A stretch of DNA of 64,000 bases from Xenopus tropicalis (GCF_000004195.4 NC_030681.2:141604006-141668005), one strand, 5' to 3'; positions 1-12,599 are shown, counted from the first letter of the stretch. The notes: generated by a model from the sequence alone, not told the origin. Program-made: numbers and translations.

Positions 1-1034
1 ACACCACTCTTCTCTTTCTACATGGAAAATTGTGGCCGCAGTCCCTTGCAGAAGTCAGCGCATTGGTCAGAAATCAAGGAAAAACCAGATAAAAAACCTA
101 GATTTCTCCCCAAAATCTCCATGGCAACTACCAAAAACTTACTAAACCTCAATTTGCAAGTTCCCCTGAATAAAACGATACCCCATATGTATGGGTGCAC
201 ATAAAGACGTGGCCACCAAATGCCCCAAAACAGGGGCAATGCATAAGGGCAATTTCAGTTGAAATTTTGGGGGCTGTGCTCTATGTGCACTACCTGCAGT
301 TTTTCAGTGTTAACCCCCCCTACCTGTGAAATAACCCCCACAATCTATATATTTACGAAAAGTGCACACCTTCAGCTATTCAGAGACACCACTCTTCTCT
401 TTCTACATGGAAAATTGTGGCCGCAGTCCCTTGCAGAAGTCAGCGCTTTGGTCAGAAATCAAGGAAAAACCAGATACAAACCTAGATTTTGGTCAGAAAT
501 CAAGGAAAAACCAGATAAAAAACCTAGATTTCTCCCCAAAATCTCCATGGCAACTACCAAAAACTTACTAAACCTCAATTTGCAAGTTCCCCTGAATAAA
601 ACGATACCCCATATGTATGGGTGCACATAAAGACGTGGCCACCAAATGCCCCCTAACAGGGGCAATGCATAACGGGGGGCTTTGCTCTACCTGCAGTTAT
701 TTAGTCTAAACACCCCCATACCTGTGAAATAACCCCCGCAAACTATATATTTCCAAAAAGTGCACACCTTCAGCTATTCAGAGACACCACTCTTCTCTTT
801 CTACATGGAAAATTGTGGCCGCAGTCCCTTGCAGAAGTCACGCTTTGGTCAGAAATCAAGGAAAAACCAGATACAAACCTAGATTTCTCCCCAAAATCTC
901 CATGGCAACTACCAAAAACTTACTAACCATAAATCTGCAAGTTCCCCTGAATAAAACGATACCCCATATGCACATAAGTACATGGCCGCCAAACCTGAAA
1001 ATGCATAATATTGGGGCTGCACTCTATGCACCCC
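1..1034. repeat. tandem repeat, about 390-bp unit, 2.6 copies visible, cut by window start
   Basis: The unit beginning acaccactcttctctttcta recurs at 1, 386 and 784 (spacings 385 and 398). The second copy carries an extra 41-bp internal duplication (the ggtcagaaatcaagg segment at 450 and again at 491). The third copy degrades after about 1010. The array probably extends to the left of the window. The small open frames here are by-products of the repeat. Confidence 0.9.
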
Positions 1035-1043
1035 TTTTTTTTT

Positions 1044-1268
1044 TGCCTGCACCCGAATGAATGGAATACGCTCGGGTGCAGGCACATGTAGCCGATATAC
1101 GCATGAAAACGCGTGAGAATGCAAAGTCTCGCGTTTTCATGCGTATATCGGCTACATGTGCCTGCACCCGAGCGTATTCCATTGATTCGGGTGCAGGCAC
1201 AAGTAGCAGGCGTAGGGCTGAATTTTCGGCAAGCGTTTTTCCACTTGCTGAAAAAATCAGCCCTACGC
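1044..1268. mobile_element. foldback-type element with a 54-bp perfect palindrome
   Basis: 1060-1113 and 1130-1183 are exact reverse complements over 54 bp with a 16-bp loop. Outside them the arms continue imperfectly (tgcctgcacccgaat at 1044 against attcgggtgcaggca ending 1199). A second hairpin follows: gcgtagggctga at 1210-1221 pairs with 1257-1268. This is the architecture of a palindromic MITE. I cannot name the family, and no clear target duplication is seen. Confidence 0.7.
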
Positions 1269-1389
1269 CATGTGTGGCATCAGCCTAACCCTTGGCAATA
1301 GAAACTACCAGAACAATCTTAGCACCTCTGGACCTTTCTAGAACAACTGAAATCAAATGAAGTTAAAATGGAATAAAACCACTAAAAGC

Positions 1390-1620
1390 AATCAAAGAAC
1401 AATAATTGCAATGAAATCGGTGATCAGAGCCCTGGATCCACCAATGTCACTGCAAAAGCAACCTTTTTAGGGCACTAAATACACAATAAAGAACAATGCA
1501 AAGATAAAACACCATAAAATCAGTAAATTCAAATAAAAACCGCTCAAACCAACAGAAGAACAATTATTGCAATGAAATCGGTGGTCAGAGCCCTGGATCC
1601 ACCAACGTCACTGCAAATTC
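1390..1620. repeat. imperfect direct duplication, about 65 bp, 161 bp apart
   Basis: The segment around gcaatgaaatcggtgatcag at 1408 recurs at 1569 with a few substitutions. It may be internal sequence of the element that ends at 2422. The following 1780-1960 is purine-rich, low-complexity DNA with A runs and gtgtaag repeats. Confidence 0.6.
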
Positions 1621-2149
1621 AGCACCCAATAGCAATACAAAAGTTATAGTGCAATAGAATAATTCAAAAACAGAAATCAATTATGAAAATGCAAAAAAAA
1701 CACTAAAATGCAACCAAATAAATCAGATAATTATAGAGCAAGATCAGAAATAAAGTTTTAGTAAAAAAAAAGACTGCCAGAGAAAGCAAAGAAAGAAAGA
1801 AAAGAAAAGAAAGAAAGAAAAAAAAAAAAGTGTAAGTGTAAGTGTGTGTGTAAGTGTCTGTGTGTGCTTGGGAAAGTTGTAAATAAGTGTGTATGTGTAC
1901 AAAAGTGTAATAATGACAAAGATAGAAGAAGAAATAGAAAAAAAAAAAAAAAAAAAATTTTAGACAGTTGAGATAGAAATAAGCAAAATAAACAGTGGTT
2001 AGAGAGTTGTAGTTCAGCTTACACAATGCAGGCAGGCGATCAGGGCGACCAATCTGGCAGGAAGGCAGCAGGAAGGCAGCAGGGGGGCTCCAGCAGTCTC
2101 ACGTGGCAGCAGAGTGAAGAGGCGACGGCGGGGGCGGCGACAATTAAAG

Positions 2150-2426
2150 GGACAGCAGTGGACACGTCATCAATGCGTGTCCACTGCTGTCATTGGCTGA
2201 GGACCCGGATCGGCGGCGCTGGGGGACCCGGATCGGTGAGTATGACCTCTTATGCTCGTTGCCTAGGGGGTTGTGCAGGCTTTACAAGCGCTGCGCTGCT
2301 TTAAAAGCGAGCGCAGCGCTTGTAAACCCGTTAGTGCTGTAGGACGTAGATTCTACGTTCTATGGCACTTTGGTCCCTTGGTACCTAGGACGTAGAATCT
2401 ACGTCCTATGGCACTAAAAAGGTTAA
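2150..2426. mobile_element. probable right end of a piggyBac-like non-autonomous element
   Basis: The sequence ends ...agtgcc-type inverted terminus: read on the minus strand it starts CCTTTTTAGTGCC immediately next to TTAA (2423-2426), as expected for piggyBac-class insertions. Inside are two inverted copies of a ggacgtagattctacg block (2342-2410), a palindrome (ttacaagcgctgcgct near 2281 with agcgcagcgcttgtaa near 2312), and a 15-bp hairpin (acagcagtggacacg at 2152 with its complement near 2176). The left end is not certain. A CCTTTTTAG at 1462 is a weak candidate but lacks TTAA. Confidence 0.5.
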
Positions 2427-4229
2427 ATGGTCACCTACAAGTTAGAAAACAAAAACAAATATCTAATTGGTTGCTATGAGTAACATCACCTGTGATGTTT
2501 GTCTTCAGTATTAATAAATACACCCCATTTGTGTAGTGTTAGAAACTCCCCCGGCAGCTCCCCGACTCAGTACAAGTTGCTCATCATCATTATTGAACTG
2601 GTAATTAACTCATCTGTGATTAAATGGGAAGATCCCCAAAAAATTGACTTTCACTTGGAATCGGGCTCCCAAGGCGGCTAGGCATGGAACAGAGTAAATT
2701 GCTGTAATTGCTTTGGGACTTTCATCAGGGAACCAGAATATTACATTAAACACTGTTCATTTGGCAGTTTGCTCATTTTATTTTATACAGATTTCTGTTA
2801 AATTTCCCAGCTTTGTGATTCAGCTTTTGGTGTATTGGACAAGGACTCCTTTACTGATGACCAGATTATAGGTGTTTGGACAGTCACTCTGCTATACTTA
2901 GGGTTGTCTTTGGGCTTGGGTGGCAGTCAGTGATGTCATGGGGTGGGGAATTGGGTGGACTAGGCAGGGCAATGGGCATATGGGGCGGGAAATGGGCAGG
3001 GCAGACCCTGTCTCTATTTAAAAAGGGGCTGATTTGCCACAGAGGGAGTCAGGGAAATTTACTGTAATAACTGCCACTGCCCTAGCTGACAGCTAGACTG
3101 GTCAAATACCGGCTGGCTGGCAACCCTAGCTATACTCAGATAGCCATTCAACATTTAACCCCAAAACTAACCTTTATTGGCCTCAGGCTGGGTTCCCCTA
3201 TCCTATAGCTTGGGACGCCAGGGTATTTATTATTTAATCCCAATGAGTCCTGTTCTTTTTGCCACTGTATAAATATATCCCTCTATTTTTTTGCCTGGTC
3301 ATATAATGACACATATAAGGTCCAGTGTATAAGTGCTATTTTACTGATAATACAATCTCCCTGACAATGCCAGTCTACATACCCAACAGGCTGGAGAACC
3401 CAGAATGTACCCCCACAGTTCCACAGGGGGCAGGAAAAGGCTTCTGTGACAACCATATCCTACACATACTCAGTCATCTTTTTACATTTCCTGGTGACTT
3501 GGGATATTTTCTCTGTTATTGCTCTGTCAAGTCCACCATGTACTAGCCAACCAATGATTGAAAGCCATGGAACAGGAGTTTATGGAAATCATGGCCTACT
3601 GAGGACCATTAACATCTCTTAGAAGACCACATCCAACCAGAGGCCCTTCAGATGTACAGGCCTGACATTAAGCACGGGGCACCCCTGTTTAATACACAAT
3701 ATCCCTTATATAAGATTCTCCCATGCATCATATTGTCAGTGGGTATCTATGGGCATTACAGCAGCCATATAGCAAGAGCAAATTCTGCTGCTGACCTGTT
3801 ACTCTCGAAATCACCCACAAATGTCATTTATTCTGTTCTTAAACATCTAATGAGAGGATAACAGCCGCCTGCATCATACTGAATATGTGAAGATGGTTGC
3901 CATGTGATGCCTTGCACGTAGGGGGCGGGGTTTAGTGGATACGCGAGCCTGTGCGAAGCTGTACATTTATAGATTGCTCGGCACTGCATACAGCATAGGT
4001 TATTATTGTCAAAGGGAACTTTTCAGTATAGATGACATTATTCAATCTGTCACTTACTGAAGGCCATTGCCAGTGTTTGTCAGCTTTTTTTTTCACTTTC
4101 GGGGGTTGCATAACTTGCCTATTAAAAGAAAATGCCATTACAAGGGGGGCAGTTTCATTGTATTTCATGGAAATACAGGGCACCACATTGTAGTGGCATC
4201 TCTGTGGCATCTCTGTGGGTGAGCCAAGA
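2427..4229. other. no gene recognised
   Basis: Only short open frames with no family resemblance are present. A segment near 3075-3130 (ggctggctggcaaccctag) resembles parts of 27790-27830 and 47925-48180, so it is probably a worn dispersed repeat. A GC-box-like gggggcgggg occurs near 3920. Nothing else is supported. Confidence 0.5.
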
Positions 4230-5642
4230 GTTAAGTAGACAATTTGCAGTTGATCTTCATTTTTTTATTATTTGTGTTTTGTTTGCTTTTTTTTTTTTTT
4301 TAATTATTTCACTTTTTGTTCAGCAGCTCTTCAGTTTGGAATTTCAGCAGTGATCTGGTTGCTAGGGTTCAAATTACCTTAGCAACCAGGAAGTGGTTTG
4401 AATGAGAGTTTGGAATATGAATAAGAGAGGGTCTGAATAGAAAAATGAGTAATAAAAAGTAACAATAACATTAAAACTGTAGCCTCATACAGCAATAGTT
4501 CTTTGGCTGCCGGGGTCAGTGACCCAGGTTTGAAGGTTGAAAAGAGTTAAAAGAAGGAAGCACATCATTAAAAAACTACAGGAATAGGATGCATTATCCA
4601 GAATGCTTGGGGTCTTTCCGTAATTTGGATGTCCATACCTTAAGTCTGCTAAAAGTAAAAAAAATAATGTTTCAACTTCAATAAGGATTAATTATATCTT
4701 AGTTGGGATCAAGTACAGGTACTGTTTTATTATTACAGAGAAAAGGGAATCATTTAACCATGAAATAAACCCAATAGGGCTGTTCTGCCCCCAATAAGGG
4801 GTAATTATATCTTAGTTGGGATCAAGTACAGGTACTGTTTTATTATTACAGAGAAAAGGGAATCATTTAACCATTAAATAAACCCAATAGGGCTGTTCTG
4901 CCCCCAATAAGGGGTAATTATATCTTAGTTGGGATCAAGTACAGGTACTGTTTTATTATTACAGAGAAAAGGGAATCATTTAACCATGAAATAAACCCAA
5001 CAGGAATGTTCTGCCCCCAATAAGGGGTAATTATATCTTAGTTGGGATCAAGTACAGGTACTGTTTTATTATTACAGAGAAAAGGGAATCATTTAACCAT
5101 GAAATAAACCCAACAGGAATGTTCTGCCCCCAATAATGGGTAATTATATCTTAGTTGGGATCAAGTACAGGTACTGTTTTATTATTACAGAGAAAAGGGA
5201 ATCATTTAACCATGAAATAAACCCAATAGAGCTGTTCTGCCCCCAATAAGGGGTAATTATATCTTAGTTGGGATCAAGTACAGGTACTGTTTTATTATTA
5301 CAGAGAAAAGGGAATCATTTAACCATGAAATAAACCCAATAGAGCTGTTCTGCCCCCAATAAGGGGTAATTATATCTTAGTTGGGATCAAGTACAAGGTC
5401 CTGATGGAGGAAATCAAATTTAAATATCTGAATTATTTGATTAAAATGGAGTCTATGGGAGACAGCCTTTCCGTAATTTGGAACTTTCTGGATAATGGGT
5501 TTTCCGGGTAATGGATCCCATACCTGTATATAAAATAAATAAGACAAATTAATTATAACATACTATAACATAGGAATTAATTATAACATACTATATCAGT
5601 ATTACATTATAAAAGTTAACTGAAAGGTGAAGCACCCCTTTA
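4230..5642 (+). mobile_element. family A element, interrupted by a B element
   Basis: The left part (4230-4576) has the A signature: gttcagcagctcttcagtttgg, then gttgctaggg, then ccttagcaaccagg, then gtcagtgaccc. It resumes at 5527 and ends with aaggtgaagcacccctttaa at 5642. Between these lies B1. Copies of A also occur at 12297, 14732, 15165, 21045 and 61215. It is a high-copy Xenopus repeat whose ends read ggtgaaccacccctttaa. I do not assign a superfamily. Confidence 0.75.
4579..5526 (-). mobile_element. B1: TA-flanked inverted-repeat element with six 113-bp internal units
   Basis: The ends are CAGGAATAGGATGC and ATCCCATACCTG, flanked by TA on both sides. Between them, taattatatcttagttggga recurs at 4689, 4802, 4915, 5028, 5141, 5254 and 5367, with every spacing exactly 113. 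Units 3 and 4 share the private variant caggaatgttc, which shows local duplication. It inserts at a TA inside element A1. Confidence 0.85.
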
Positions 5643-8004
5643 AGTCACTGATAAATATCATGGGTGGGGGTTAGTACATTATTGTCTGTGAATGTCATTG
5701 CTTATGCTGCCACTGTGCTGCCTTTCATATTCTGCACTGGTGTAACTATAGGGGAAGCAGGGGAGGAGCCGCAATGAGCCTGGCCCCTCAGTATTTTTTT
5801 TTAATTGGGGGGGGGCCCAGAGCCAGCTAGTTACCCCACTGATATTCTGCATAGGAGCATTGGCCATTGAGTGCATCTCGCTAGCAAAGCGCCTTCTGGA
5901 TTGTGAAACAAAAGTACAACATTTCCCCAATGCCTCTAAAAACAGATGAATATGTCCCCAGCAATGCTATACAAGTGATCTGACAGCTGTGAAACTGCCC
6001 TCTGGCGAACTGCGTCGGGCTCAGCATTCACCCATTGACAAAATTGCCCCTTAGTGACCCAATCTGAGCTGCGGAACGGGTTATACATAAGGCTGCCTTG
6101 TGCGAAAGGAAACCTCTGAATCCTCCACAACAAACATGGCAGGTAACTGTTGCACAATGTTTTTATTTATTATTAATAGCATATCCGACTTATTCTGTGC
6201 CGCTCTGCCTTCTGTCAGATAACCAGGGCCACGAGAATTACTGGGCAATGGCTGGACTTTAACCACTGCCGGTAGCCTGTCCCTGCTATAGACTGTAAGG
6301 CATATTTATAAAGGTGTGTAAAATATTTTATGCTAAATAAAAGTGTAAAAACTGAGTGTAATAAATAGCATTATATATAAAGGGTATGTGTGATTTTACA
6401 AGGCTTCCCATGGTGCTAAACTTGCTGTAAAGAGAATTTGTGTATATGTATTGTTAAATAAAAGAGTCATTTTGTGACGTCTTCAGTACAGCTGAGAAAA
6501 GCCTAAGCCTCTACAACAGGTATTAGTGTCATAGGGAGAACTGTAGGGGCAGATGGAGCAAACCTTATCTATTTGACTGCTTGGGGGGCTTGATGTGTCC
6601 CACCCCATTTCAGTGGATCATTACCACTGCTTTTTTATATATTTATACAGGGCCGGACTGGGCACCAAGAAACAACTAGTGGGTCCTGCTGATCCAGGCC
6701 CACTTCCTAGGTCCACCCCAACCCCCTATCTCAGCTGCAATTAAAGGGAATGTCACATTTGCCCAGTCTTGATAAGCCCTTAATTGTATGTAGTTTATAT
6801 GGAGACCTGAATTTTGGGATCCTCATGTAACTGGCCAATATGTTATAGGCACCCCACAGTGATTACAGCCACTAACTTTCAAGCCCAGTCGGTGTTACTC
6901 TTTACTCATTCACTCTTTACGATATTGGTAACGAGTCCTGCAAATGAGATGGGTCATTAGCAGCGGGCCACTTGAAGCCTGCGCTTATTCAGCTGTAACT
7001 CATCCTGGATAAGTATGAACTGAACCTGAGGAGCTTATTATTGTGGCTATAGGTATAGGAAAAACGCTTGTATGGCTCAGCTGTGTTGGAATGGGCACCC
7101 TAGGGGCCACCGGAGAACTTAATATAAAGGTCCCACTCTCCCAAATGTTAAGTATAGTCAGTACTTAATTATATAGGAACTATTTAGGTCTATGGTAGAA
7201 ATAAAAAGTACCTATGGGAACTGACTCGCTTTGGAGCCCACTAGGAGAAGCCTGACTAAATCTACTGATAAATATAACCACCTGTTTCTCTATCTATATA
7301 CAGTAAGTGCCGGCTGGATATCATCATAGTTGCTTGGTTTTCCCTTGTTTTTCTCTTTCCCTCCCATGCACACACTAGAAAAGCAGGTGGATTAATGATT
7401 CTTGCTTATTCTGTTCCCAGAAGTATTACGCGCTATTATTAATTATTTACCTGATTTGCTGGGGATGATTAATGCATTCACATTACACACATCATTCCTC
7501 GCTAAGTGATTTCTTGGGTTTGTTGGTTAAACAGCCTTCTAGTCTGTAATGCCGGGATGGAAAACTCAAATCATTCCAGTGTGTGGGACGTGGACCCTCC
7601 GAGGATGAGGTTTGCTCCTAGTACTGCGCCTAATCACCCATGTAATGCCCCCCCCCCACTGCAGCCATGATGTAAGCGAATGATATGTGCCTATTAGAGC
7701 CACATTAGAGCCTATAGTGCTTGCATCAGGGCTCATTTACTTAAATGCGTGCTATTATAGTGCCATACATAACACCTTTGTGCCTGTTTGCCCATTGGTG
7801 TATTAGGTGCAAGATGTAGTGGGCTCTGGTCCAAGGGAACCCTGTACCTATTGTTGGCCCTGACCAGGTATAAACTACTAGAAACTCTTTGCATGTGGTG
7901 CCTGTTACATCACATTAAATTAAAGTGCATGTAAGTGCCACCCACACCCAGCTACTGTGCCTGTTTGTTATCCTACAACTCCAGAGCAATTACAGGGATA
8001 CCCT
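5643..8004. other. no gene recognised
   Basis: There are short frames only. 6650-6720 (cagggccggactgggc...) looks like a dispersed repeat also hinted at near 22630-22740. A run of C occurs at about 7650. No splice-flanked conserved exon is seen. Confidence 0.45.
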
Positions 8005-8295
8005 AAAGGTGGCCATACACGGGCAGATTTAAGTTTTCGATTCAAGTACTTAAGACTGATTCAGCTTATCTACCTCCCGATGGGCATCCCTGACGAAAAT
8101 TGCCCAGGTGTCAATCACGCAGGTTTGATTTTTCCTGTTGAATCAGGGGCCACATGATGCGGTCTTTGCTCTGGCGGCTCCTATATCCGTTGATGTAATT
8201 CGATCAGTTGAATGAACGAATTAGCCCAGTAGTTTCTCCCTTAGGTGGGCATATTGGGAGAAAGATCCAACCTCACCAAACAAGTGGCCACCTAA
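8005..8295. mobile_element. J1: inverted-repeat element with ggtggccatacac end
   Basis: It starts aaaggtggccatacacg and ends near ggccaccta. Related ends occur at 16581 (gtgtatggccaccttt, opposite orientation) and 24282 (aaaggtggccatacaca). Internal text about gattcag and cgatcag is shared loosely. It is a short non-autonomous DNA transposon; the right boundary is approximate. Confidence 0.55.
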
Positions 8296-8705
8296 ATATT
8301 CTACAAGTTGCACGTGATGCACCCACAAGGGGGTCGCTTTTGATGGCCATTGTTAATAAGGGCATGGACGCACAATACACTCGGCACAAATAAGTAGTGC
8401 CTATTTATGCAGCCCACTAGTGCAACTACTGCCTTGTCCAAGCTGGTGGTAATTGCAAGGTTCTCTTTTGTGCTCTTGAGTGTAATTCATCAAAACGGTT
8501 GGGACAGGTATGTCAGCACTGCCGCAAGGTGTTAGGAGCGCTCATAATGGCTTTAATGCAGCTTTATTTTCCATGTTGCACTTAGGATAGTAAATGGGGC
8601 TCTCTTGCTTAGATTCTTGCACCGGGTCAGGTCCTAGCAGGGGACCCATGGTGCAGACTGGGTACTCTGGGTGGGTTCTCTGCTTATCTCAAAAACCACC
8701 AACAT

Positions 8706-8782
8706 TAAAGGAGAAGGAAAGGTAAAAACTAAGTAAGCTTTATCAGAAAGGTCTATGTAAATACAGCAATAAGCACTCACAG
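8706..8782 (+). repeat. F1: 5' fragment of family F
   Basis: About 76 bp (gagaaggaaaggtaaaaact...cagcaataagcactcac) is nearly identical to 17100-17167, the start of the larger F copy. It stops where the C1 hAT element begins. Confidence 0.75.
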
Positions 8783-9081
8783 CAGTGATCCCCAACTCGG
8801 GGGAAACATGTTGCTCACCGACCCCTGGGATGTTGCTCCCAGTGTCCCCAAACCAGGGAGTTATTTTTGAATTCCTGACTTGGGGCAAGTTTTGGTTGAA
8901 TAAAAACAAGATTTACTACCAAATAAAGCCCCTGTAAGCTGATAGGGTGCATAGAGGCTGCCTAATAGCCAATCACAGCCCTTATTTGGCACCTCCATGA
9001 ACTTTTATGGTGCTTGTGTTGCTCTCCAAGTCTTTTTATATTTGACTGTGGCTCACAAGTACGAAAGGTTGGGGGCCCCTG
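8783..9081 (+). mobile_element. C1: hAT-type non-autonomous element
   Basis: It begins cagtgatccccaact and ends ggttgggggcccctg, which are inverted relatives of each other. Internal landmarks are aacatgttgctc, gttatttttgaattcctg, ggcaagttttggttg and cttatttggcacctcc. No intact 8-bp duplication flanks this copy. Confidence 0.75.
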
Positions 9082-9941
9082 GCTTACTGCATCCCACAGA
9101 CCCAAAGGGAAGGATAAGGTAGGTGTGTATCCACCTCCATAGAGTCCAGGTTGCTGCAGTACGGGGTCTGTGAGATTTCCATCGAGCATGTGCGTGCAAT
9201 AGAAAGGTCGTTATGGATAAATAGAGATTAGAGCCCCAGGGAAGGAGCTGGTGTGTCTATATAAATAGGGCATCACACTGTATTGTACTGTGATTAGGGT
9301 GCCCCCTGTCCCCCCAATAGTGACACAACTTCAATTTACAAAAATCTTTTTCTTCTTTCCATCAATATAATTACCTACGATCAGGCTGATTTCTTTCCAT
9401 GGATATTGTAGACAGTTGCATTATGGGAAGCAGGTTCCCCACAGAAGCCTTGGAATCACTGTAGCTAAAAATAACCCATTTCTGGGACACCCGCTTGCCC
9501 CATGGGGTGGGGGGGGGGAACATTTTTTTTTATTTCAAAGAAAAGCAAAGCAAAAACCTCAAGCCGTCAGGTTTCCTGCATGGAGAATAGTTCTAAAATG
9601 ATCCGTTCAGGCTGTGGCCCCGTGTGTTGCTAAGCAACAAGGCATTTGCTTTGGAAACAAAAGGGATGGGATTTATCATGCCCCCATGCACAGCGTTATG
9701 GGAAAGCAAGAAACGTTGTGCCCCTGCGCCGCGCGGAACAGGAGATTTAACACTTCACTTGCGATACGGGAAATAGGTCACCTATTATTAATGCAGTGTA
9801 TTCCCAAGGATAGGGGGGAATAATATTAATTAACTATAAATAATAACTAAGATTATAAGGTTTTCATTTTTTTAATTGGAACAATCTGTTGAGTATTGTG
9901 GGATATATATATGCTGTATATACCTGGGACCTGTATCCTTG
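9082..9941. other. no gene recognised
   Basis: Non-repetitive AT/GC-mixed sequence with short frames and no recognisable motif. Confidence 0.4.
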
Positions 9942-10931
9942 GACCATTATGGGACCTATTATCCATAATGCATGGGACCTGGGGTATTCTGGATAAGGGT
10001 TCTTTCCGTTATTCGGATCTCCTAACTTAAGTCTACTTTAAAAAAATATTTAAACAGTAATTAAACCCAATAGGATTGTTTTGGCTCCAATAAGGATTAA
10101 TTATATCTTAGTTGGGATCAATTACTTTTACAGAGAAAAGGAAATCATTTAACCATTAAATAAACCCAATAGGGCTGTTCTGCCCCAATAAGGGGTAATT
10201 ATATCTTAGTTGGGATCAAGTACAGGTACTGTTTTATTATTACAGAGAAAAGGGAATCATTTAACCATTAAATAAACCCAATAGGGCTGTTCTGCCCCCA
10301 ATAAGGGGTAATTATATCTTAGTTGGGATCAAGTACAGGTACTGTTTTATTATTACAGAGAAAAGGGAATCATTTAACCATTAAATAAACCCAATAGGGC
10401 TGTTCTGCCCCAATAAGGGGTAATTATATCTTAGTTGGGATCAAGTACAGGTACTGTTTTATTATTACAGAGAAAGGGAATCATTTAACCATTAAATAAA
10501 CCCAATAGGGCTGTTCTGCCCCAATAAGGGGTAATTATATCTTAGTTGGGATCAAGTACAGGTACTGTTTTATTATTACAGAGACAAGGAAATCATTTAA
10601 CCATGAAATAAACCCAATAGGGCTGTTCTGCCCCCAATAAGGGGTAATTATATCTTAGTTGGGATCAAGTACAGGTACTGTTTTATTATTACAGAGAAAA
10701 GGGAATCATTTAACCATTAAATAAACCCAATAGGGCTGTTCTGCCCCCAATAAGGGGTAATTATATCTTAGTTGGGATCAAGTACAGGTACTGTTTTATT
10801 ATTACAGAGAAAAAGGAAACCATTTTTAAAAATGTCAATTATTTGATTAATATTGAGTCTATGGGAGATGGCCTTTCCGTAATTCAGAACTTTCTGGATA
10901 ATAGGTTTTCGGATAAGGGGTCCGATACCTG
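9942..10931 (-). mobile_element. B2: B-family element, six internal units
   Basis: The right end is atacctg followed by TA. The left end is diverged (ccattatgggacc). The unit marker recurs at 10098, 10196, 10309, 10421, 10532, 10645 and 10758. Spacing is 111-113 except for the first unit, which is 98 bp because about 15 bp is missing around the caggtactg segment. Confidence 0.8.
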
Positions 10932-11455
10932 TATATACATTTTTTGAGGTTGGGGAAACATTGGTATGTTGGTATACATTTGCTATGTTTTTAAATGTAC
11001 TGTATCACTAGGATGTTTGGGGACACATAAAATAGAAGAAGCAAAGATTTCTTTCTCTTTGGTTTGACAATTTTTGCTCTAAATTTGCTTCAAATTTGCG
11101 AAATCGTTTCAGGAGATTTATGCTCATAATTATATGGAGATTCTTTCTTTGCCCGGTGGAAAGAAAATGTGACAGAATTGTTACAATCAACATTTTGATG
11201 CAAAAAAAAAAAATAGCCTCCTGAAAGAGAATAGGCAGGGGTTATGGTGATTATACCGAGGTTGGTCGATAAAATCAGAGGTTTCACTTTAATTAACCAT
11301 CAGTACAATGCAATGGGTTTCCATAAATGGCTTGTGTGCTGATTGGTCAGGGGCTGCTGCATGACTCTGCCCCATAACCTCTGATTTTAATCACATTACA
11401 GAAGTTACAGAAGCGTTTTTTTTAGCATATAAATATATAAATTTGCATTTGTCCT
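10932..11455. other. no gene recognised
   Basis: An AT-rich spacer between B2 and the tetranucleotide array, with no conserved motif seen. Confidence 0.4.
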
Positions 11456-11471
11456 ATTTATCTATCATCTA

Positions 11472-11528
<57 letters not shown>

Positions 11529-11622
11529 ATATCTATCTATCTATATATCTATCTATCAATCTATCTCTATCTATCATCTATCTATCTATCTATCTATCTA
11601 TCTCTATCTATCATCTATCTAC

Positions 11623-11705
<83 letters not shown>

Positions 11706-11996
11706 ATATCTATCAATCTATCTATCATCTATCTATCATCTATCTATCATCTATCTATCTATCAATCTATCTATCTATCTCTATCATCTATCTATCATCT
11801 ATCTATCTATCTATCTATCTATCTATATATCTATCAATCTATCTATCTCTAGCTATCATCTATCTATCTATCATCTATCTATCTATCTGTCTATCTATCT
11901 ATCAATCTATCTATCTCTATCTATCATCTATCTATCTATCATCATCTATCTATCTATCATCTATCTATCTATCATCTATCTATCTATCTATCTATC

Positions 11997-12031
<35 letters not shown>

Positions 12032-12091
12032 AATCTATCTATCTCAATCTATCATCTATCTATCTATCTATCTATCTATCATCTATCTATC

Positions 12092-12130
<39 letters not shown>

Positions 12131-12156
12131 AATCTATCTATCTCAATCTATCTATC

Positions 12157-12199
<43 letters not shown>

Positions 12200-12200
12200 A

Positions 12201-12269
<69 letters not shown>

Positions 12270-12298
12270 CTATCTATCTATCTATCTATCTATCTCTG
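11456..12298. repeat. (TATC)n microsatellite, about 840 bp
   Basis: Almost pure tatc/ctat tetranucleotides with scattered tctg, atat, atca and ctctat interruptions. The 294-residue open frame (YLSI repeats) across it is a consequence of the repeat and not a gene. It abuts the A2 fragment directly. Confidence 0.97.
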
Positions 12299-12480
12299 TT
12301 CAGCAACTCTCCAATTTGGATTTATAACAGATATCTAGTTGCTAGGGCCAAAATTACCTTAGCAATCAGGGAGTGGTTTGAATGAGAGGCTGATATATGA
12401 CTAGGAGAGGGACAGAATAGAAAAAAAGCCTTTTTTTTTTTTACTTTATTTCCTTTTTTCTGTTAAACAAGTTGGTAGAG
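12297..12480 (+). mobile_element. A2: truncated family A copy
   Basis: It carries gttcagcaactctccaatttgg, gttgctagggcc, ttaccttagcaatcaggg and gtggtttgaatgagag in the A order. The upstream half is missing and is replaced by the tetranucleotide array, suggesting that the array grew from a simple tract in or beside the element. Confidence 0.7.
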
Positions 12481-12599
12481 GTAACTAAGGCCATGGTGGC
12501 CCTCACTGGTTTCCTCTGGCCATCTATCTGCTAGCGATCTTCTAACCTCGTTTTATATTATTATTAATTGCTGAAAAATGTACCTTATTACAAGGGAGA

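Noticed and set aside
1703..2026. 107-codon minus-strand frame rich in Phe/Tyr/Leu
   Set aside because: It comes from A-rich low-complexity DNA (polyA tracts read as Phe).
11443..12327. 294-codon open frame of YLSI repeats
   Set aside because: It is a translation of a tatc microsatellite; a tetranucleotide without stops is open in all frames.
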